DNA of 64,000 nucleotides from Psychrobacter fulvigenes (GTDB lineage Bacteria; Pseudomonadota; Gammaproteobacteria; Pseudomonadales; Moraxellaceae), in contig NZ_CAJGZP010000001.1 in NCBI RefSeq assembly GCF_904846155.1, positions 930,001 through 994,000 of the forward strand, given 5' to 3'. The notes beneath the pieces were generated by a model. It was given only the letters and a program-made list of their open reading frames with translations. It made no database searches and was not told the origin of the DNA. The position numbers and the translations under genes are program-made. This document shows, piece by piece, positions 17,996-31,916 of the stretch (position 1 is the first letter of the stretch; each line of letters begins with the position of its first letter).

Positions 17996-20206
17996 ATGAG
18001 TCAGGCTTCTCACGCCAATCGTATCCAAAAAGGCATTCTTGCAATTGACCAACAGCTGTATGACTTTATTGAAAATGAAGTGCTAGCCAAAGTTGGCGTT
18101 GATTCGGATAGTTATTGGTCAGGTTTTGAAAAGGTCGTCAAAGATTTTACGCCACGTAATAAAGAGCTGCTGGCCACCCGTGCCAAGATCCAAGAGCAGA
18201 TCGATCAGTGGCATCTAGACAACCCTGCCAAAGACGGCGAGATTGATTATCCTGCCTATAAGGAGTTTTTGAAAGAGATCGGCTATCTGTTACCAGAAGG
18301 CGATGACTTCAAAGTAAGCACCCAAAACGTCGATGACGAGATTGCTCACATTGCAGGCCCGCAGTTGGTCGTACCAGTACGTAACGCCCGCTATGCATTG
18401 AACGCTACCAATGCACGTTGGGGCAGCCTATATGATGCACTATATGGTACGGACGTCATCAGCGAAGAAAACGGTCAAGAAGTCACCCGCGAATACAATC
18501 CTACTCGCGGTGCAGCGGTCGTCGCTTATGCCAAACAGTTCCTAGATGATAACTTTGCCTTGGCTTCAGGTTCGTACAATGATGCGACTGGCTTTAAAAT
18601 AGTCGATGGTACTCTTGAGATTGTGCAAGGTGATAGCAGCACTCAGCTGCAAGACCCAGCCAAGTTCGCGGGTTTTGTTGGCTCAGCAGACAGCCCAACA
18701 GGCATCCTACTAAAAAATAATGGCTTACATGCTGAGATTCAAATCGACGGCAGCCATCCAGTAGGTAAGGATGATCCAGCAGGCATCAAAGACGTGCTAC
18801 TTGAGTCAGCAGTTACTGCTATTCGAGACTGTGAAGACTCTATCGCTGCTGTAGATGCAGAAGAAAAAGTCGAAGTATACCGCAACTGGTTTGGCCTAAT
18901 GAATGGCGACCTAGAAGAAACCTTCGAAAAAGGCGGCAAAACCCGTACCCGTAAACAAAACCCAGACCGTGAATACACTACTCCTGATGGCGGTAAGCTG
19001 GTATTACCAGGCCGTTCACTTTTGTTGATTCGTAACGTCGGTCACTTGATGCAAAACCCTGCCATCCTAGTCGATTTGGGTAATGGTCAGGAAGAAATCT
19101 TTGAAGGGTTGATGGATGGTTTGATTACGCCGCTATTGTCGCTCAATGATCTAAAAGGCAAAACCGAGCTATCAAACTCACGCAAAGGCTCTATGTATAT
19201 CGTTAAGCCAAAAATGCACGGCCCTGACGAAGTCAAAATGGCCAATGACTTATTTAACGCCTCAGAAGACCTATTGGGTCTAGAGCGTAATACGCTAAAG
19301 ATCGGCATCATGGACGAAGAGCGCCGCATGACGGTCAACCTAAAAGAAGCCATTCGCCAAGCACAAGAGCGCGTTATCTTCATTAATACTGGTTTCTTAG
19401 ACCGTACTGGTGATGAGATGCATACCAGTATGAATGCAGGTGCATTCGTACCAAAAGGCGAGATGAAGTCGCAAGCATGGCAGCCAGCCTACGAGCAGTG
19501 GAACGTAGACATCGGTCTAGAGACTGGTCTGCAAGGCCACGCGCAGATTGGTAAAGGCATGTGGGCGAAGCCTGATGAGATGAAAGAGATGATGGATACT
19601 AAGGCAGCACATCCAAAAGCGGGCGCTAATACCGCATGGGTACCCTCACCGACAGGCGCAACCTTGCACAGCATGCACTATCATGAAGTGAGCGTTGCTG
19701 ATGTCCAAGACAGCCTAAAGTCACGTGAGCGTGCCAGTCTCGATGATATCTTGACCATTCCACTTGCCAAAAACACCAACTGGAGCGAAGAAGAGAAGCA
19801 GCAAGAGCTAGAAAACAACGCTCAGGGCATCTTAGGATATGTCGTACGCTGGGTGAACCAAGGCGTCGGTTGCTCTAAAGTACCTGATATCAATGATGTC
19901 GGCCTGATGGAAGACCGTGCGACTTTGCGTATCTCAAGTCAGCATATCACCAACTGGCTACATCACAATGTGGTCAGCGAGCAAGAAGTGATGGATGCTA
20001 TGAAGCGTATGGCAAAAGTCGTTGATGAGCAAAACGCTGGCGATGCTGACTATCAGCCGATGTCTACTGACTTTGAGAACTCTCATGCGTTCAAAGCAGC
20101 CTGTGATTTGGTATTCAAAGGCCGCGAGCAGCCAAGTGGCTACACTGAGCCTTTATTGCATCAGGCCCGCTTAGATCTAAAAGCACAGCTACCTTGCAGA
20201 GCTTAA
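17996..20206 (+). CDS. glcB: Malate synthase G
   Basis: Condenses glyoxylate and acetyl-CoA to malate, the second step of the glyoxylate shunt (partner of aceA at 44822-46408). Length 736 fits the monomeric G form. Recognisable segments: [18 protein letters not shown], the [15 protein letters not shown] insert, [41 protein letters not shown] with the catalytic Arg region, [18 protein letters not shown] and [19 protein letters not shown]. Located about 24 kb from aceA and followed by a terminator. Confidence 0.97.
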   Translation: MSQASHANRIQKGILAIDQQLYDFIENEVLAKVGVDSDSYWSGFEKVVKDFTPRNKELLATRAKIQEQIDQWHLDNPAKDGEIDYPAYKEFLKEIGYLLPEGDDFKVSTQNVDDEIAHIAGPQLVVPVRNARYALNATNARWGSLYDALYGTDVISEENGQEVTREYNPTRGAAVVAYAKQFLDDNFALASGSYNDATGFKIVDGTLEIVQGDSSTQLQDPAKFAGFVGSADSPTGILLKNNGLHAEIQIDGSHPVGKDDPAGIKDVLLESAVTAIRDCEDSIAAVDAEEKVEVYRNWFGLMNGDLEETFEKGGKTRTRKQNPDREYTTPDGGKLVLPGRSLLLIRNVGHLMQNPAILVDLGNGQEEIFEGLMDGLITPLLSLNDLKGKTELSNSRKGSMYIVKPKMHGPDEVKMANDLFNASEDLLGLERNTLKIGIMDEERRMTVNLKEAIRQAQERVIFINTGFLDRTGDEMHTSMNAGAFVPKGEMKSQAWQPAYEQWNVDIGLETGLQGHAQIGKGMWAKPDEMKEMMDTKAAHPKAGANTAWVPSPTGATLHSMHYHEVSVADVQDSLKSRERASLDDILTIPLAKNTNWSEEEKQQELENNAQGILGYVVRWVNQGVGCSKVPDINDVGLMEDRATLRISSQHITNWLHHNVVSEQEVMDAMKRMAKVVDEQNAGDADYQPMSTDFENSHAFKAACDLVFKGREQPSGYTEPLLHQARLDLKAQLPCRA

Positions 20207-20404
20207 TAGGCTAAACAGAGTAGGGTGGAATCAGGCCTTGTTAGGCTAATAATTGAGCGCAAATCAGGGAATGACTCATGAGTAGCGCTCAATATAAAGC
20301 GATTAAAATATATTTATTCATATATTTATGGCCAGTTATGAGTAATAATTGGTTTAAATAAGTTGGCTTGAATAAATAGTTTTGAAACGTATCTTTATTA
20401 GTAG

Positions 20405-20440
20405 CACCTCTATCTGCAATGGCGGGTAGCGGTGTTTTTT
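20405..20440 (+). terminator. Probable intrinsic terminator of glcB
   Basis: CACCTCTATC pairs with GGGTAGCGGTG (one mismatch and a wobble), followed by six T. Confidence 0.65.
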
Positions 20441-20533
20441 ATGGCAGTTCGCCGAATGTTGCTAGATTCTCACTGAATATTAACGTTGAGTTCACTAAGT
20501 ATTAAGCGGGCTGCAAAGAAATAAAAAAATATG

Positions 20534-20561
20534 TTGCAAATTATGTCAAAGTTGTTATGAT
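20534..20561 (+). promoter_or_regulatory. Candidate promoter for the first porin gene
   Basis: TTGCAA (20534-20539), 16-base spacer, TATGAT (20556-20561). This implies a leader of about 260 nt before the porin ATG. The leader holds GTTACA-type words near 20593, 20631 and 20727. Those could be regulator half-sites or chance. Confidence 0.4.
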
Positions 20562-20826
20562 TATAGCCGAAGTATGAGTTTGGTAACGGATGTTACATAC
20601 TAGAGCGTTAAAGACCTACGTTTACATGATGGTTACATCGGTAGTCCCAGTTATGTAAGTCATGGTTTTTTTCATCTTACGGTAATAGAACTTCGCCACA
20701 CTTGTTTCTGACTAATCTCGGTAGCCAGTTACACATTATATCTTTGAGGATTTGTGACGATACCATTTTGGGCACTAGCTAATAATAGCGCGCTCATTAT
20801 TAAAATTGTAAAGTGGAGATACCCCC

Positions 20827-21861
20827 ATGAAAAAACTACTTTTAGCTACAGCAGTTGCTGCTCTATCTGTATCTGCAGCCCAAGCCGCTCCTACTGTTTA
20901 TGGTAAAGCATTTGTGGCTGTCGACTATGAAGATATCGATAAAAACATTGGTGAGGATGAAGATTCACTTCAGATTAACTCTCATGCTTCACGTATCGGT
21001 TTTAAAGGCTCTGAAGCCATGACTGCTAACACTGATGTAATCTATCAGTTAGAGTATGGCATTGATATCGATGGTGGCGGGGACAAAACCTTTAAAAGCC
21101 GTGATACCTATCTTGGTTTGAATAACAATACCTTTGGTGAGTTCCGTTTTGGTCGTAACCAGTCATCACTTGATCGCATTAATAATGCTATCACTGCTGA
21201 TGGCGGTTATTGGGACAACCTAGGTGATGATAACAATATGGTCGATAGTGGCCGTATTGATAACTCAATGATCTGGACTGCACCTAAATATCAAGATCTT
21301 CCATTAGAGTTCTCAGCCATGTATGCGGCTTCTGAAGATAATGATAGTGACGGTTGGGGTGCGGCATTGATGTTTGACCAAGGCACTGGCTTCACTGCGG
21401 GTGTTGCATATGACAAAGACTTAAATATCGGTAATGGTGCTTATAATAACACTACAGGTGACATTATTCGTGGTACGGCTACTGTAGATCTTTCTAAGTT
21501 TACTACTGTACCTGTAACGCTTGGTGCTTTGTATCAACAAGCTGACTTTGACGTTGCTGGTAGTAAGAAAGAGAAAGGTTATATTTTAAGTGCTGCGATG
21601 GGTCTGCAGAACTTCGCTAAGCCAGCCACTGTTTATGCTCAATATAACAACACTTCTAACCTACGTGGTTCCGATGGTTTAGACTCTGATCAGATCGTTG
21701 TTGGTGGTAAATACTTCTACCAGCCAAATATGATCATGCATGCGTATGCTGGTTGGAATGATAGTGATGCTGAAGTAACTAAACTGGATGATGCTAAAGT
21801 TTACACAGCCGGATCTACTGAGACTTTTGCTATCGGTACTGCTCTAGAATACAAATTCTAA
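20827..21861 (+). CDS. Gram-negative porin (general diffusion type)
   Basis: A 344-residue outer-membrane beta-barrel. A classical signal peptide (KKLLLATAVAALSVSAAQA, cleaved after AQA) is followed by PTVYGKAFVAVDYED, the porin start motif. SRIGFKGSEAM, RDTYLGLNNNTFGEFRFGR (the constriction-loop region) and a C-terminal LEYKF ending in Phe complete the pattern. Forms passive pores for small solutes, probably as a trimer. A paralogue lies 209 bases downstream in the same direction, separated by a terminator, so the two are independently expressed copies. Confidence 0.93.
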   Translation: MKKLLLATAVAALSVSAAQAAPTVYGKAFVAVDYEDIDKNIGEDEDSLQINSHASRIGFKGSEAMTANTDVIYQLEYGIDIDGGGDKTFKSRDTYLGLNNNTFGEFRFGRNQSSLDRINNAITADGGYWDNLGDDNNMVDSGRIDNSMIWTAPKYQDLPLEFSAMYAASEDNDSDGWGAALMFDQGTGFTAGVAYDKDLNIGNGAYNNTTGDIIRGTATVDLSKFTTVPVTLGALYQQADFDVAGSKKEKGYILSAAMGLQNFAKPATVYAQYNNTSNLRGSDGLDSDQIVVGGKYFYQPNMIMHAYAGWNDSDAEVTKLDDAKVYTAGSTETFAIGTALEYKF

Positions 21862-21884
21862 TCTAACCATTAGAATTCGATTAT

Positions 21885-21914
21885 AAAAACTCATCCTTCG
21901 GGGTGAGTTTTTTT
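21885..21914 (+). terminator. Terminator with UUCG tetraloop after first porin
   Basis: AAAAACTCATCC-TTCG-GGGTGAGTTTTTTT forms a compact, very stable hairpin with a T-run. Confidence 0.92.
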
Positions 21915-22070
21915 ATGCCTGTTGCAGTATTTTGCCAAGCGTATTTCAACCGTTATAAGAGAAACGCTAAGCAAGCTTATAGTGTTAATGATATAATGAT
22001 GGGCAGCAGCTGATCATATTTTGCTCCTTCGTATAACTGTAAAAACCATAAAGTAAAGGTAGATATATCT

Positions 22071-23261
22071 ATGAAAAAAATACTTTTAGTGACTGCAATG
22101 GCGGCTTTTTCACTACCTAGCGCACAGGCAGCCCCGAAGTTTTACGGAAAAGTGTTTTTGACCGCGGATTATATCAATGCCAAAGCAGATATGAACACGC
22201 GGCTTGGCGTCAATGAAACCACCAAAGTCTTAAGTGCTTATGATGAGGATGTCGTAGAGCTAACCTCGCACTCTTCACGTTTGGGAGTCAAAGGCTCTGA
22301 GGCCATGACGGATAATACGGATGTGGTCTATCAGCTAGAGTATCGCATCAGTGTGGACGGTGATGATAAAAGCTTTAAAAGCCGTGATACGTATTTAGGA
22401 CTGGCTAACAAACACTTTGGCGAGTTTCGCTTTGGGCGTAACTCATCAGTACTAGGAGAGGTGGACAAGGCCATCGTCACCGAAGGCTACTGGGATAACT
22501 TGGGCGACAGTAAGCTCAAAAGCAATAATAAGCCCAGAGCACTGAACATGCTTGATGATTCACGGCAGGATAACTCCATGGTATGGATTGCGCCTAAGTA
22601 CAAGGACTTACCTTTAGAGTTGCGAGTGCAATACGCCCTTGATGAGAGCAGCGCAGCTGACAGCAATGACAGCCAAGACGGCTTTGGGGCTTCTTTAATG
22701 TATAAGGCAAAAGCTGGTTATACGTTAGGTCTTGCCTATAGTAAGGATATGGATATAAGCGATGACATCAATATCTTAGACCTGACAGATCCAGATGAGC
22801 CACGTAGGAGTAAAGTTGATTACGGTGGTGACGTTATCCGCGCTGAGGTGACGGCTGATTTAGACAAGTATATGGCAGTGCCAGTCACTTTAGGGCTGCT
22901 GTACCAGCAAGCTGACTATGATTTTACAGGCTCCAAAAAAGAAAAAGGTCTGGTGGTTAGCGGTGAGATGGACTTAAAAAACTTTACCAAGCCAGCTTCT
23001 GTCTATCTGCAGTACAATAAGACAGACAATCTAAATGGTTATAATAATTCCAATTCAGAGCAAATGGTGCTTGGCGGTAAGTACAAATTTAAGAAAAACA
23101 TTACCGCTCATGCCTATATCGGTAAAAACTCAGCTGACTATGTAGCCGTTGGCAAAATTAAAGGCGTGGATGTGAATGATAAAAAATACGAGCGCTATGA
23201 CAATATTGAATCAGATATAGAGGTGTTTGCTTTTGGTGGCGGCTTAGAATACAAATTCTAA
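22071..23261 (+). CDS. Gram-negative porin, paralogue of the preceding gene
   Basis: 396 residues, signal peptide KKILLVTAMAAFSLPSAQA, then PKFYGKVFLTADY. It shares with the upstream porin the GSEAMTDNTDVVYQLEY, FKSRDTYLGLANKHFGEFRFGRN and LYQQADYDFTGSKKEKG segments and the C-terminal LEYKF. It is about 50 residues longer, mainly through inserted loops near residues 40-60, 165-185 and 250-275. Loop changes after tandem duplication usually alter surface exposure and pore selectivity (inference). It has its own terminator. Confidence 0.92.
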   Translation: MKKILLVTAMAAFSLPSAQAAPKFYGKVFLTADYINAKADMNTRLGVNETTKVLSAYDEDVVELTSHSSRLGVKGSEAMTDNTDVVYQLEYRISVDGDDKSFKSRDTYLGLANKHFGEFRFGRNSSVLGEVDKAIVTEGYWDNLGDSKLKSNNKPRALNMLDDSRQDNSMVWIAPKYKDLPLELRVQYALDESSAADSNDSQDGFGASLMYKAKAGYTLGLAYSKDMDISDDINILDLTDPDEPRRSKVDYGGDVIRAEVTADLDKYMAVPVTLGLLYQQADYDFTGSKKEKGLVVSGEMDLKNFTKPASVYLQYNKTDNLNGYNNSNSEQMVLGGKYKFKKNITAHAYIGKNSADYVAVGKIKGVDVNDKKYERYDNIESDIEVFAFGGGLEYKF

Positions 23262-23301
23262 ATTAGGGGCTATATAAATGCTATAATAGTAGAAGTACGA
23301 T

Positions 23302-23334
23302 AAAGGCTTATCTTTCGCTGATAAGTCTTTTTTT
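23302..23334 (+). terminator. Terminator after second porin
   Basis: AAAGGCTTATC pairs with GATAAGTCTTT around a seven-base loop, followed by T-rich DNA. Confidence 0.85.
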
Positions 23335-23413
23335 GTTGCTTAATGTTCAACAGATCCCAAAGTAAGACGAAATTCAAAAGCCAATGTTTTGAGCGGCTTT
23401 TCAGTAAGTTTAG

Positions 23414-25126
<1,713 letters not shown>

Positions 25127-25186
25127 GGTTTTTTAGCGTGCTATTTAGCATAATATTAAGCTGATTATTTTTTAACGCGCCATGAT

Positions 25187-25218
25187 AAAAAAGACTGATC
25201 TTCGGATTGGTCTTTTTT
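25187..25218 (+). terminator. Terminator with UUCG tetraloop after pyrG
   Basis: AAAAGACTGATC-TTCG-GATTGGTCTTTTTT. Confidence 0.92.
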
Positions 25219-25373
25219 GCTTTTAGTGGGTGGGTTCAACTTTCTGACGACCGCAAGTTTTGTGGTCTGTTACTTATGATGACAGCTAATTACGCTTGTA
25301 CACTTTTTTTTCTTAGCCTATCGGTTACAATGTCAGCTATCAGTATCAATGACGATAATATGAATAACAATAA

Positions 25374-26276
<903 letters not shown>

Positions 26277-26376
26277 TCAAAGCAGTCATGGTAAAAGCTT
26301 ATGCAGCCACTTAGCTAGATAAAGACAAATATAGGCGATAGACAAATAAGTGATTAGATAATAAGAGGGCAAGATA

Positions 26377-26622
26377 ATGGCGATTCAAGTAGCACAAGTG
26401 AGTATCGAAAATATCGATGATGCTGAGGGTCTAGAAAGCGTAATGGTCGCCCTACAGAACATCACAGGCGTGATCGCTATTGAGCTTGATCCTGCTAGTA
26501 ACGTCGCCACAGTACGTTACGAGGATACTGATACCAGTATCCATGCTCTGACTGCTGCGATTAGTATGGTGGATTATGTCACTCAGCCGTTTCCTGTTGA
26601 TGCACCGCAAAACCCAGATTAA
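26377..26622 (+). CDS. HMA-fold-like protein lacking the CXXC metal site
   Basis: An 81-residue cytoplasmic protein whose beta-alpha-beta-beta-alpha-beta order (QVAQVSIENI / LESVMVALQNI / GVIAIELD / VATVRYED / HALTAAISMVDY) matches heavy-metal-associated domains, but the position of the metal-binding CxxC holds IDDAEG and there is no cysteine at all. It may be a degenerate copper chaperone or a partner of CopZ/CopA. The AGAGGG-type SD is good. It lies directly upstream of copZ, 99 bases apart, so co-expression is likely. Confidence 0.7.
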   Translation: MAIQVAQVSIENIDDAEGLESVMVALQNITGVIAIELDPASNVATVRYEDTDTSIHALTAAISMVDYVTQPFPVDAPQNPD

Positions 26623-26721
26623 CTTTGGTTAGATTAACGTTAGTCAGTTACGAACCTGTATAATAGTAAAACGCTAACGACTTTTATAAATAACAAAATA
26701 CACAATAATAAGGAGCCTAAC

Positions 26722-26946
26722 ATGGCAAACCAAACTCGTATTATAAAAATTGATGGCATGACTTGCGGCGGCTGTGTCCAAAGTGTTCACAATGCCACTG
26801 CTGATATCGACGGCTTAGAGACCATGACGGTAGAGCTGGCTGATAATCAAGCCACGGTTACTTTTGATGATAGCCTGACAAGCGCGGAAAAAATCGCTGA
26901 AGCTATCGAAGACGCAGGCTTTGATGCGACAGTTGCAAACGCTTAA
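26722..26946 (+). CDS. copZ: Copper chaperone, HMA domain
   Basis: A 74-residue single HMA domain. GMTCGGCVQSVHNA carries the CxxC Cu(I) site, followed by TVELADNQATVTFDDSLTSAEKIAEAIEDAGFDA, the standard second half of the fold. It would carry Cu(I) to the exporter CopA encoded 338 bases downstream. AAGGAG precedes the ATG. A MITE-like element and a terminator sit between it and copA, so the two are probably transcribed separately. Confidence 0.92.
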   Translation: MANQTRIIKIDGMTCGGCVQSVHNATADIDGLETMTVELADNQATVTFDDSLTSAEKIAEAIEDAGFDATVANA

Positions 26947-26963
26947 ATTTATATCCTAGTTGC

Positions 26964-27135
26964 AGGGCGTGTCCTCAGTCTGAATGATGTACTCTAAATG
27001 GGCTAAAAACGGCTAAATCTTTGCCAAACCGCGTCAAATATCTTGCTAATATCCTGATACTACCTACGCTATTTTCCTAGTTTGGCTGCAATTTATCTCG
27101 TTTTTATCACTATTTCCAAAATAAGGACACGCCCT
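26964..27135. mobile_element. MITE-like element with 12-bp terminal inverted repeats
   Basis: AGGGCGTGTCCT at 26964-26975 and its exact reverse complement AGGACACGCCCT at 27124-27135 bound 172 bp of non-coding DNA. The arms match those of the short element at 11417-11465. No ORF is inside. This looks like a non-autonomous transposon, or a decayed IS, inserted between copZ and copA. Confidence 0.6.
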
Positions 27136-27138
27136 AGT

Positions 27139-27166
27139 AAAAACCAGCTGCTATGGCTGGTTTTTT
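27139..27166 (+). terminator. Intrinsic terminator between copZ and copA
   Basis: AAAACCAGC-TGCTATG-GCTGGTTTTTT. It lies directly beyond the right end of the MITE-like element. Confidence 0.85.
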
Positions 27167-27284
27167 ATATAGATCGTATCGATATGTAGGTAGGTATGAC
27201 AGACAGTCAGTAAGCCTATGCTGTCATCGCCACAATCTTTACATTCAATTTTCTCTTTTATCATCGCCATCATGAGCTTTATAT

Positions 27285-29633
27285 ATGAATGATTTCACCA
27301 AAAAATCGACACATCAGGCCAATGAAGTGGAAACTGAAATCACAGCTGCTAATCAGTCGCAGCCACAGCAGGCGCATTTGCAGCTAGCGATTGATGGGAT
27401 GACGTGTCAGGCGTGTGCCTCACGAATCGAAAAAGTGCTGAATAAAAAATCTGCCATCCATCAGGTCAACGTCAACTTCGCAGGCGAAACAGCCAACGTT
27501 GACTACGACTCTACGCAGACCACTCCCGAAGAGATTACCGAGTGGGTCAATAAAACGGGCTTTGTCGCCAACTTGCAGGCAGGTGATAGCTTGTTTGCGC
27601 AGACTGACAAGGATACAGCCACTGAGTACCCGTGGCGATTGATAGGCTTATGGATTTGCTTGGTGCCGTTCTTAGTCGGCATGGCAGGTATGCTTATCGG
27701 TCAAGGTATGGCATGGATGCCACCCGTGTGGATCCAGTTTATTTTGGCGACGATTGTACAGTTTGGCTTGGCATTGCCGTTTTATAAAAGCGCGTGGGCG
27801 TCGATCAAAGGCGGTCTTGCCAATATGGATGTCTTGGTGGTCATCGGTACGGTCACTATTTGGGCATACTCGACCTATCTATGGTTTGCGCATGGTGATG
27901 GCAGCTTCGGCAGTCTGTTCCAAAGCTCAGGCAGTCATGATGGCCCTCCTGTTTATTTCGAAGCAGGGGTAATGGTGATTGCCTTTGTGCGTACTGGCAA
28001 GTACTTGGAAGAGCGCACCAAAAAGCACAGTTTAAACAGTATAGATCTTTTATTGTCATTAACGCCAGACGAAGTCGAGCAGCAGCAGCCAAACGGTGAC
28101 TTCCATAATGTCGCACTCAAGGACGTACAGGTCGGTGATATCTTACGTGCCAAGCAAGGCAGTCGCGTGGCGACAGATGGTACTGTCACTGAGGGCAGTG
28201 GTTGGTGTGTAGAGAGCCACTTAACAGGCGAGTCCGTACCACTCAAAAAAGAACAAGGCGATGAGCTGTTAGCGGGGGCGTTAGTCGAGAATGGCAGCCT
28301 GTTATACCGTGTACGAGCCAAGGGCAGCGATACCAAGCTTGGAGATATGGTACAAGCGCTGAGCGATGCGCAAGGTTCAAAGTCTAACTTGGCACGTCTA
28401 GCAGACAGGGTGACGGCAGTATTCGTCCCTGTCGTCGTTGCTATCGCTATTGTCACCTTTATAGTGACATGGTGGATCACGGGTACAGTCAGTACTGCAT
28501 TGATGCACTCTGTCTCTGTGCTAGTGATTGCCTGTCCCTGTGCGCTTGGCTTGGCCACGCCTGCGGCAATTATGGCCGGTATGGGCGTAGCGGCGCGTCA
28601 TGGCGTCTGGTTTAAAGACGCTCAAAGCCTTGAGGCAGCAGGTGATATTGATACCGTGGTACTCGATAAAACCGGCACATTAACCATCGGTAGACCCACT
28701 ATCGTGGACGAGGTGATGGTTGATAAGTCGCTTGCGGCCGATGATGTACTGCAGATCGCTGCCAGTGTCGAAGTACATGCCAGTCATCCGCTTGCCACTG
28801 CTCTGATTAATGCGGCAAAAGATCGCGGCTTACCGCTACTGCCTGTTACTGATGTTAGCGTGGTCAAAGGTGCTGGTATTCAAGCGAATATCGAGGGACT
28901 TGGTACGGTAAAAGTCGGCACCGCAGAGTTTGCCAGCTTGACCCTACCAAAGCTAATGCCAAAAGTATGGCAGATCGCCAGTACTGTTGCGATTAGTATC
29001 AATGATGAGCCGTTGGGTGCTTTTGCTTTAGCGGATGACTTAAAGGCGGACACCCCGCAAGCTGTTACCGCACTACAAGATGCTGGTATCAAAGTCATCT
29101 TGATGAGTGGTGACAAACAATCAGTCGTCGACCATGTGGCAGGGCAACTGGGTATCGAAGCTGCTTATGGGGGAATGAGTCCACGTGACAAGGCCAGCCA
29201 AATCGCTGTATTGCAAACAGCTGGTCACAAAGTGGCAATGGCAGGTGACGGTGTCAATGATGCGCCAGCGATGGCCACAGCTGATGCTAGTTTTGCGATG
29301 TTTGAGGGAACGGATGTAGCACAGCATAGTGCCTCTGCACGCTTGATGGGTGAGTCGCTTATGCATATCGATGCCGCACAAAAAATCGCTCAAGCAACGC
29401 TACGCAACATCAAGCAAAACTTATTCTTTGCCTTCCTTTATAACACGCTGGGTATACCGCTTGCTGCATTTGGCTTTTTAAGCCCGATGATTGCAGCAGC
29501 AGCCATGGCGCTTAGCTCTATTTCGGTATTGATGAACGCCCTGCGCTTAACGCGATTCAAGACAGCGGTTGAGTTGGAAAATACAGTATCTAAACCTACC
29601 GCTGAGACTCAAAAATTAGCCGATGGTCAGTGA
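27285..29633 (+). CDS. copA: Cu(I)-exporting P1B-type ATPase
   Basis: An inner-membrane copper efflux pump, 782 residues. One N-terminal HMA domain (DGMTCQACASRIEKVL, CxxC at about residues 42-45), a pair of N-terminal membrane helices, the actuator loop (TGESVPL), the transmembrane CPCALGLATPAA motif for copper transfer, the phosphorylation site DKTGTLT, the nucleotide-domain SHPLA motif and the hinge GDGVNDAPAMATA. It works with CopZ upstream. No CueR-type regulator lies adjacent, and I see no clear CueR box. The SD is weak (GAG at 27273-27275), and the ATG at 27285 is the longest plausible start. Confidence 0.95.
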   Translation: MNDFTKKSTHQANEVETEITAANQSQPQQAHLQLAIDGMTCQACASRIEKVLNKKSAIHQVNVNFAGETANVDYDSTQTTPEEITEWVNKTGFVANLQAGDSLFAQTDKDTATEYPWRLIGLWICLVPFLVGMAGMLIGQGMAWMPPVWIQFILATIVQFGLALPFYKSAWASIKGGLANMDVLVVIGTVTIWAYSTYLWFAHGDGSFGSLFQSSGSHDGPPVYFEAGVMVIAFVRTGKYLEERTKKHSLNSIDLLLSLTPDEVEQQQPNGDFHNVALKDVQVGDILRAKQGSRVATDGTVTEGSGWCVESHLTGESVPLKKEQGDELLAGALVENGSLLYRVRAKGSDTKLGDMVQALSDAQGSKSNLARLADRVTAVFVPVVVAIAIVTFIVTWWITGTVSTALMHSVSVLVIACPCALGLATPAAIMAGMGVAARHGVWFKDAQSLEAAGDIDTVVLDKTGTLTIGRPTIVDEVMVDKSLAADDVLQIAASVEVHASHPLATALINAAKDRGLPLLPVTDVSVVKGAGIQANIEGLGTVKVGTAEFASLTLPKLMPKVWQIASTVAISINDEPLGAFALADDLKADTPQAVTALQDAGIKVILMSGDKQSVVDHVAGQLGIEAAYGGMSPRDKASQIAVLQTAGHKVAMAGDGVNDAPAMATADASFAMFEGTDVAQHSASARLMGESLMHIDAAQKIAQATLRNIKQNLFFAFLYNTLGIPLAAFGFLSPMIAAAAMALSSISVLMNALRLTRFKTAVELENTVSKPTAETQKLADGQ

Positions 29634-31284
<1,651 letters not shown>

Positions 31285-31429
31285 CCAGCTGAGCTGATAG
31301 CTAAAGCTAGGCAATATATCAACGATTGTATTATATAAATCATTGTATATTGTCTAGCAAGCTTTATCAGTATCTAACCCAATACCTCTATCTCATTTGG
31401 CATTTCTATCTTATGTATGTTGCGATCTT

Positions 31430-31738
31430 ATGAAATATCTTAGCCAGTTTATGCTACTTGCTCTAGCCGTTGCGGTGCTGTTGGGACTGCAATATCAGTA
31501 TTGGCTGGGTGAAAATGGACGTTTTGAGCATTATAACTTGCTAACCGAAATTGAAGAGCAGCAGCGCTTGAATGACAACCAAGTCGCCGCAAACAATCTG
31601 CTACGTGCTGATGTGCAAGATCTAAAAAATGGCCTTGAAGCAGTAGAAGAGCATGCTCGTCTAGACTTAGGTCTGATTAAACCCAATGAGACTTTTATAC
31701 AGGTATCAACCGCACCCACGACTCACAGTCGTAATTAA
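31430..31738 (+). CDS. ftsB: Cell division protein FtsB (septum formation initiator family)
   Basis: 102 residues from the ATG at 31430: one N-terminal transmembrane helix (FMLLALAVAVLLGLQYQYWLG), then a periplasmic coiled coil (LTEIEEQQRLNDNQVAANNLLRADVQDLKNGLEAVEEHARLDLGLIKPNETF). The ending LGLIKPNETF is the FtsB/DivIC signature. It forms a complex with FtsL and FtsQ at the division septum. A longer TTG-initiated reading from 31397 is possible but adds residues not seen in the family. Confidence 0.92.
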   Translation: MKYLSQFMLLALAVAVLLGLQYQYWLGENGRFEHYNLLTEIEEQQRLNDNQVAANNLLRADVQDLKNGLEAVEEHARLDLGLIKPNETFIQVSTAPTTHSRN

Positions 31739-31832
31739 TGCTTTTACTATACGCTTTTCTTTTATATGTCATTTCTAGTAATGATATAGCCCATTTTAAG
31801 TTTTACAAACCTCCCTTTTTACTCTTATTGCC

Positions 31833-31916
31833 ATGGACATCCAACCATGAGCACCAAGCTGTGAACCCTAATTTATGAACAACAAGTTATGAACAACAAG
31901 TTATGAACACTAAACC
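31833..31916 (+). repeat. Six 14-nt units forming overlapping mini-cistrons into ispD
   Basis: Start codons occur every 14 bases at 31833, 31847, 31861 (GTG), 31875, 31889 and 31903 (ispD). Each of the first five opens a five-codon frame whose TGA overlaps the next start (ATGA or GTGA). Units 4 and 5 are identical (ATGAACAACAAGTT), and units 2, 3 and 6 are diverged copies. Because 14 is not a multiple of three, successive starts move through all three frames. No Shine-Dalgarno is visible before ispD, so ribosomes may reach it by stepwise reinitiation. Confidence 0.85.
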
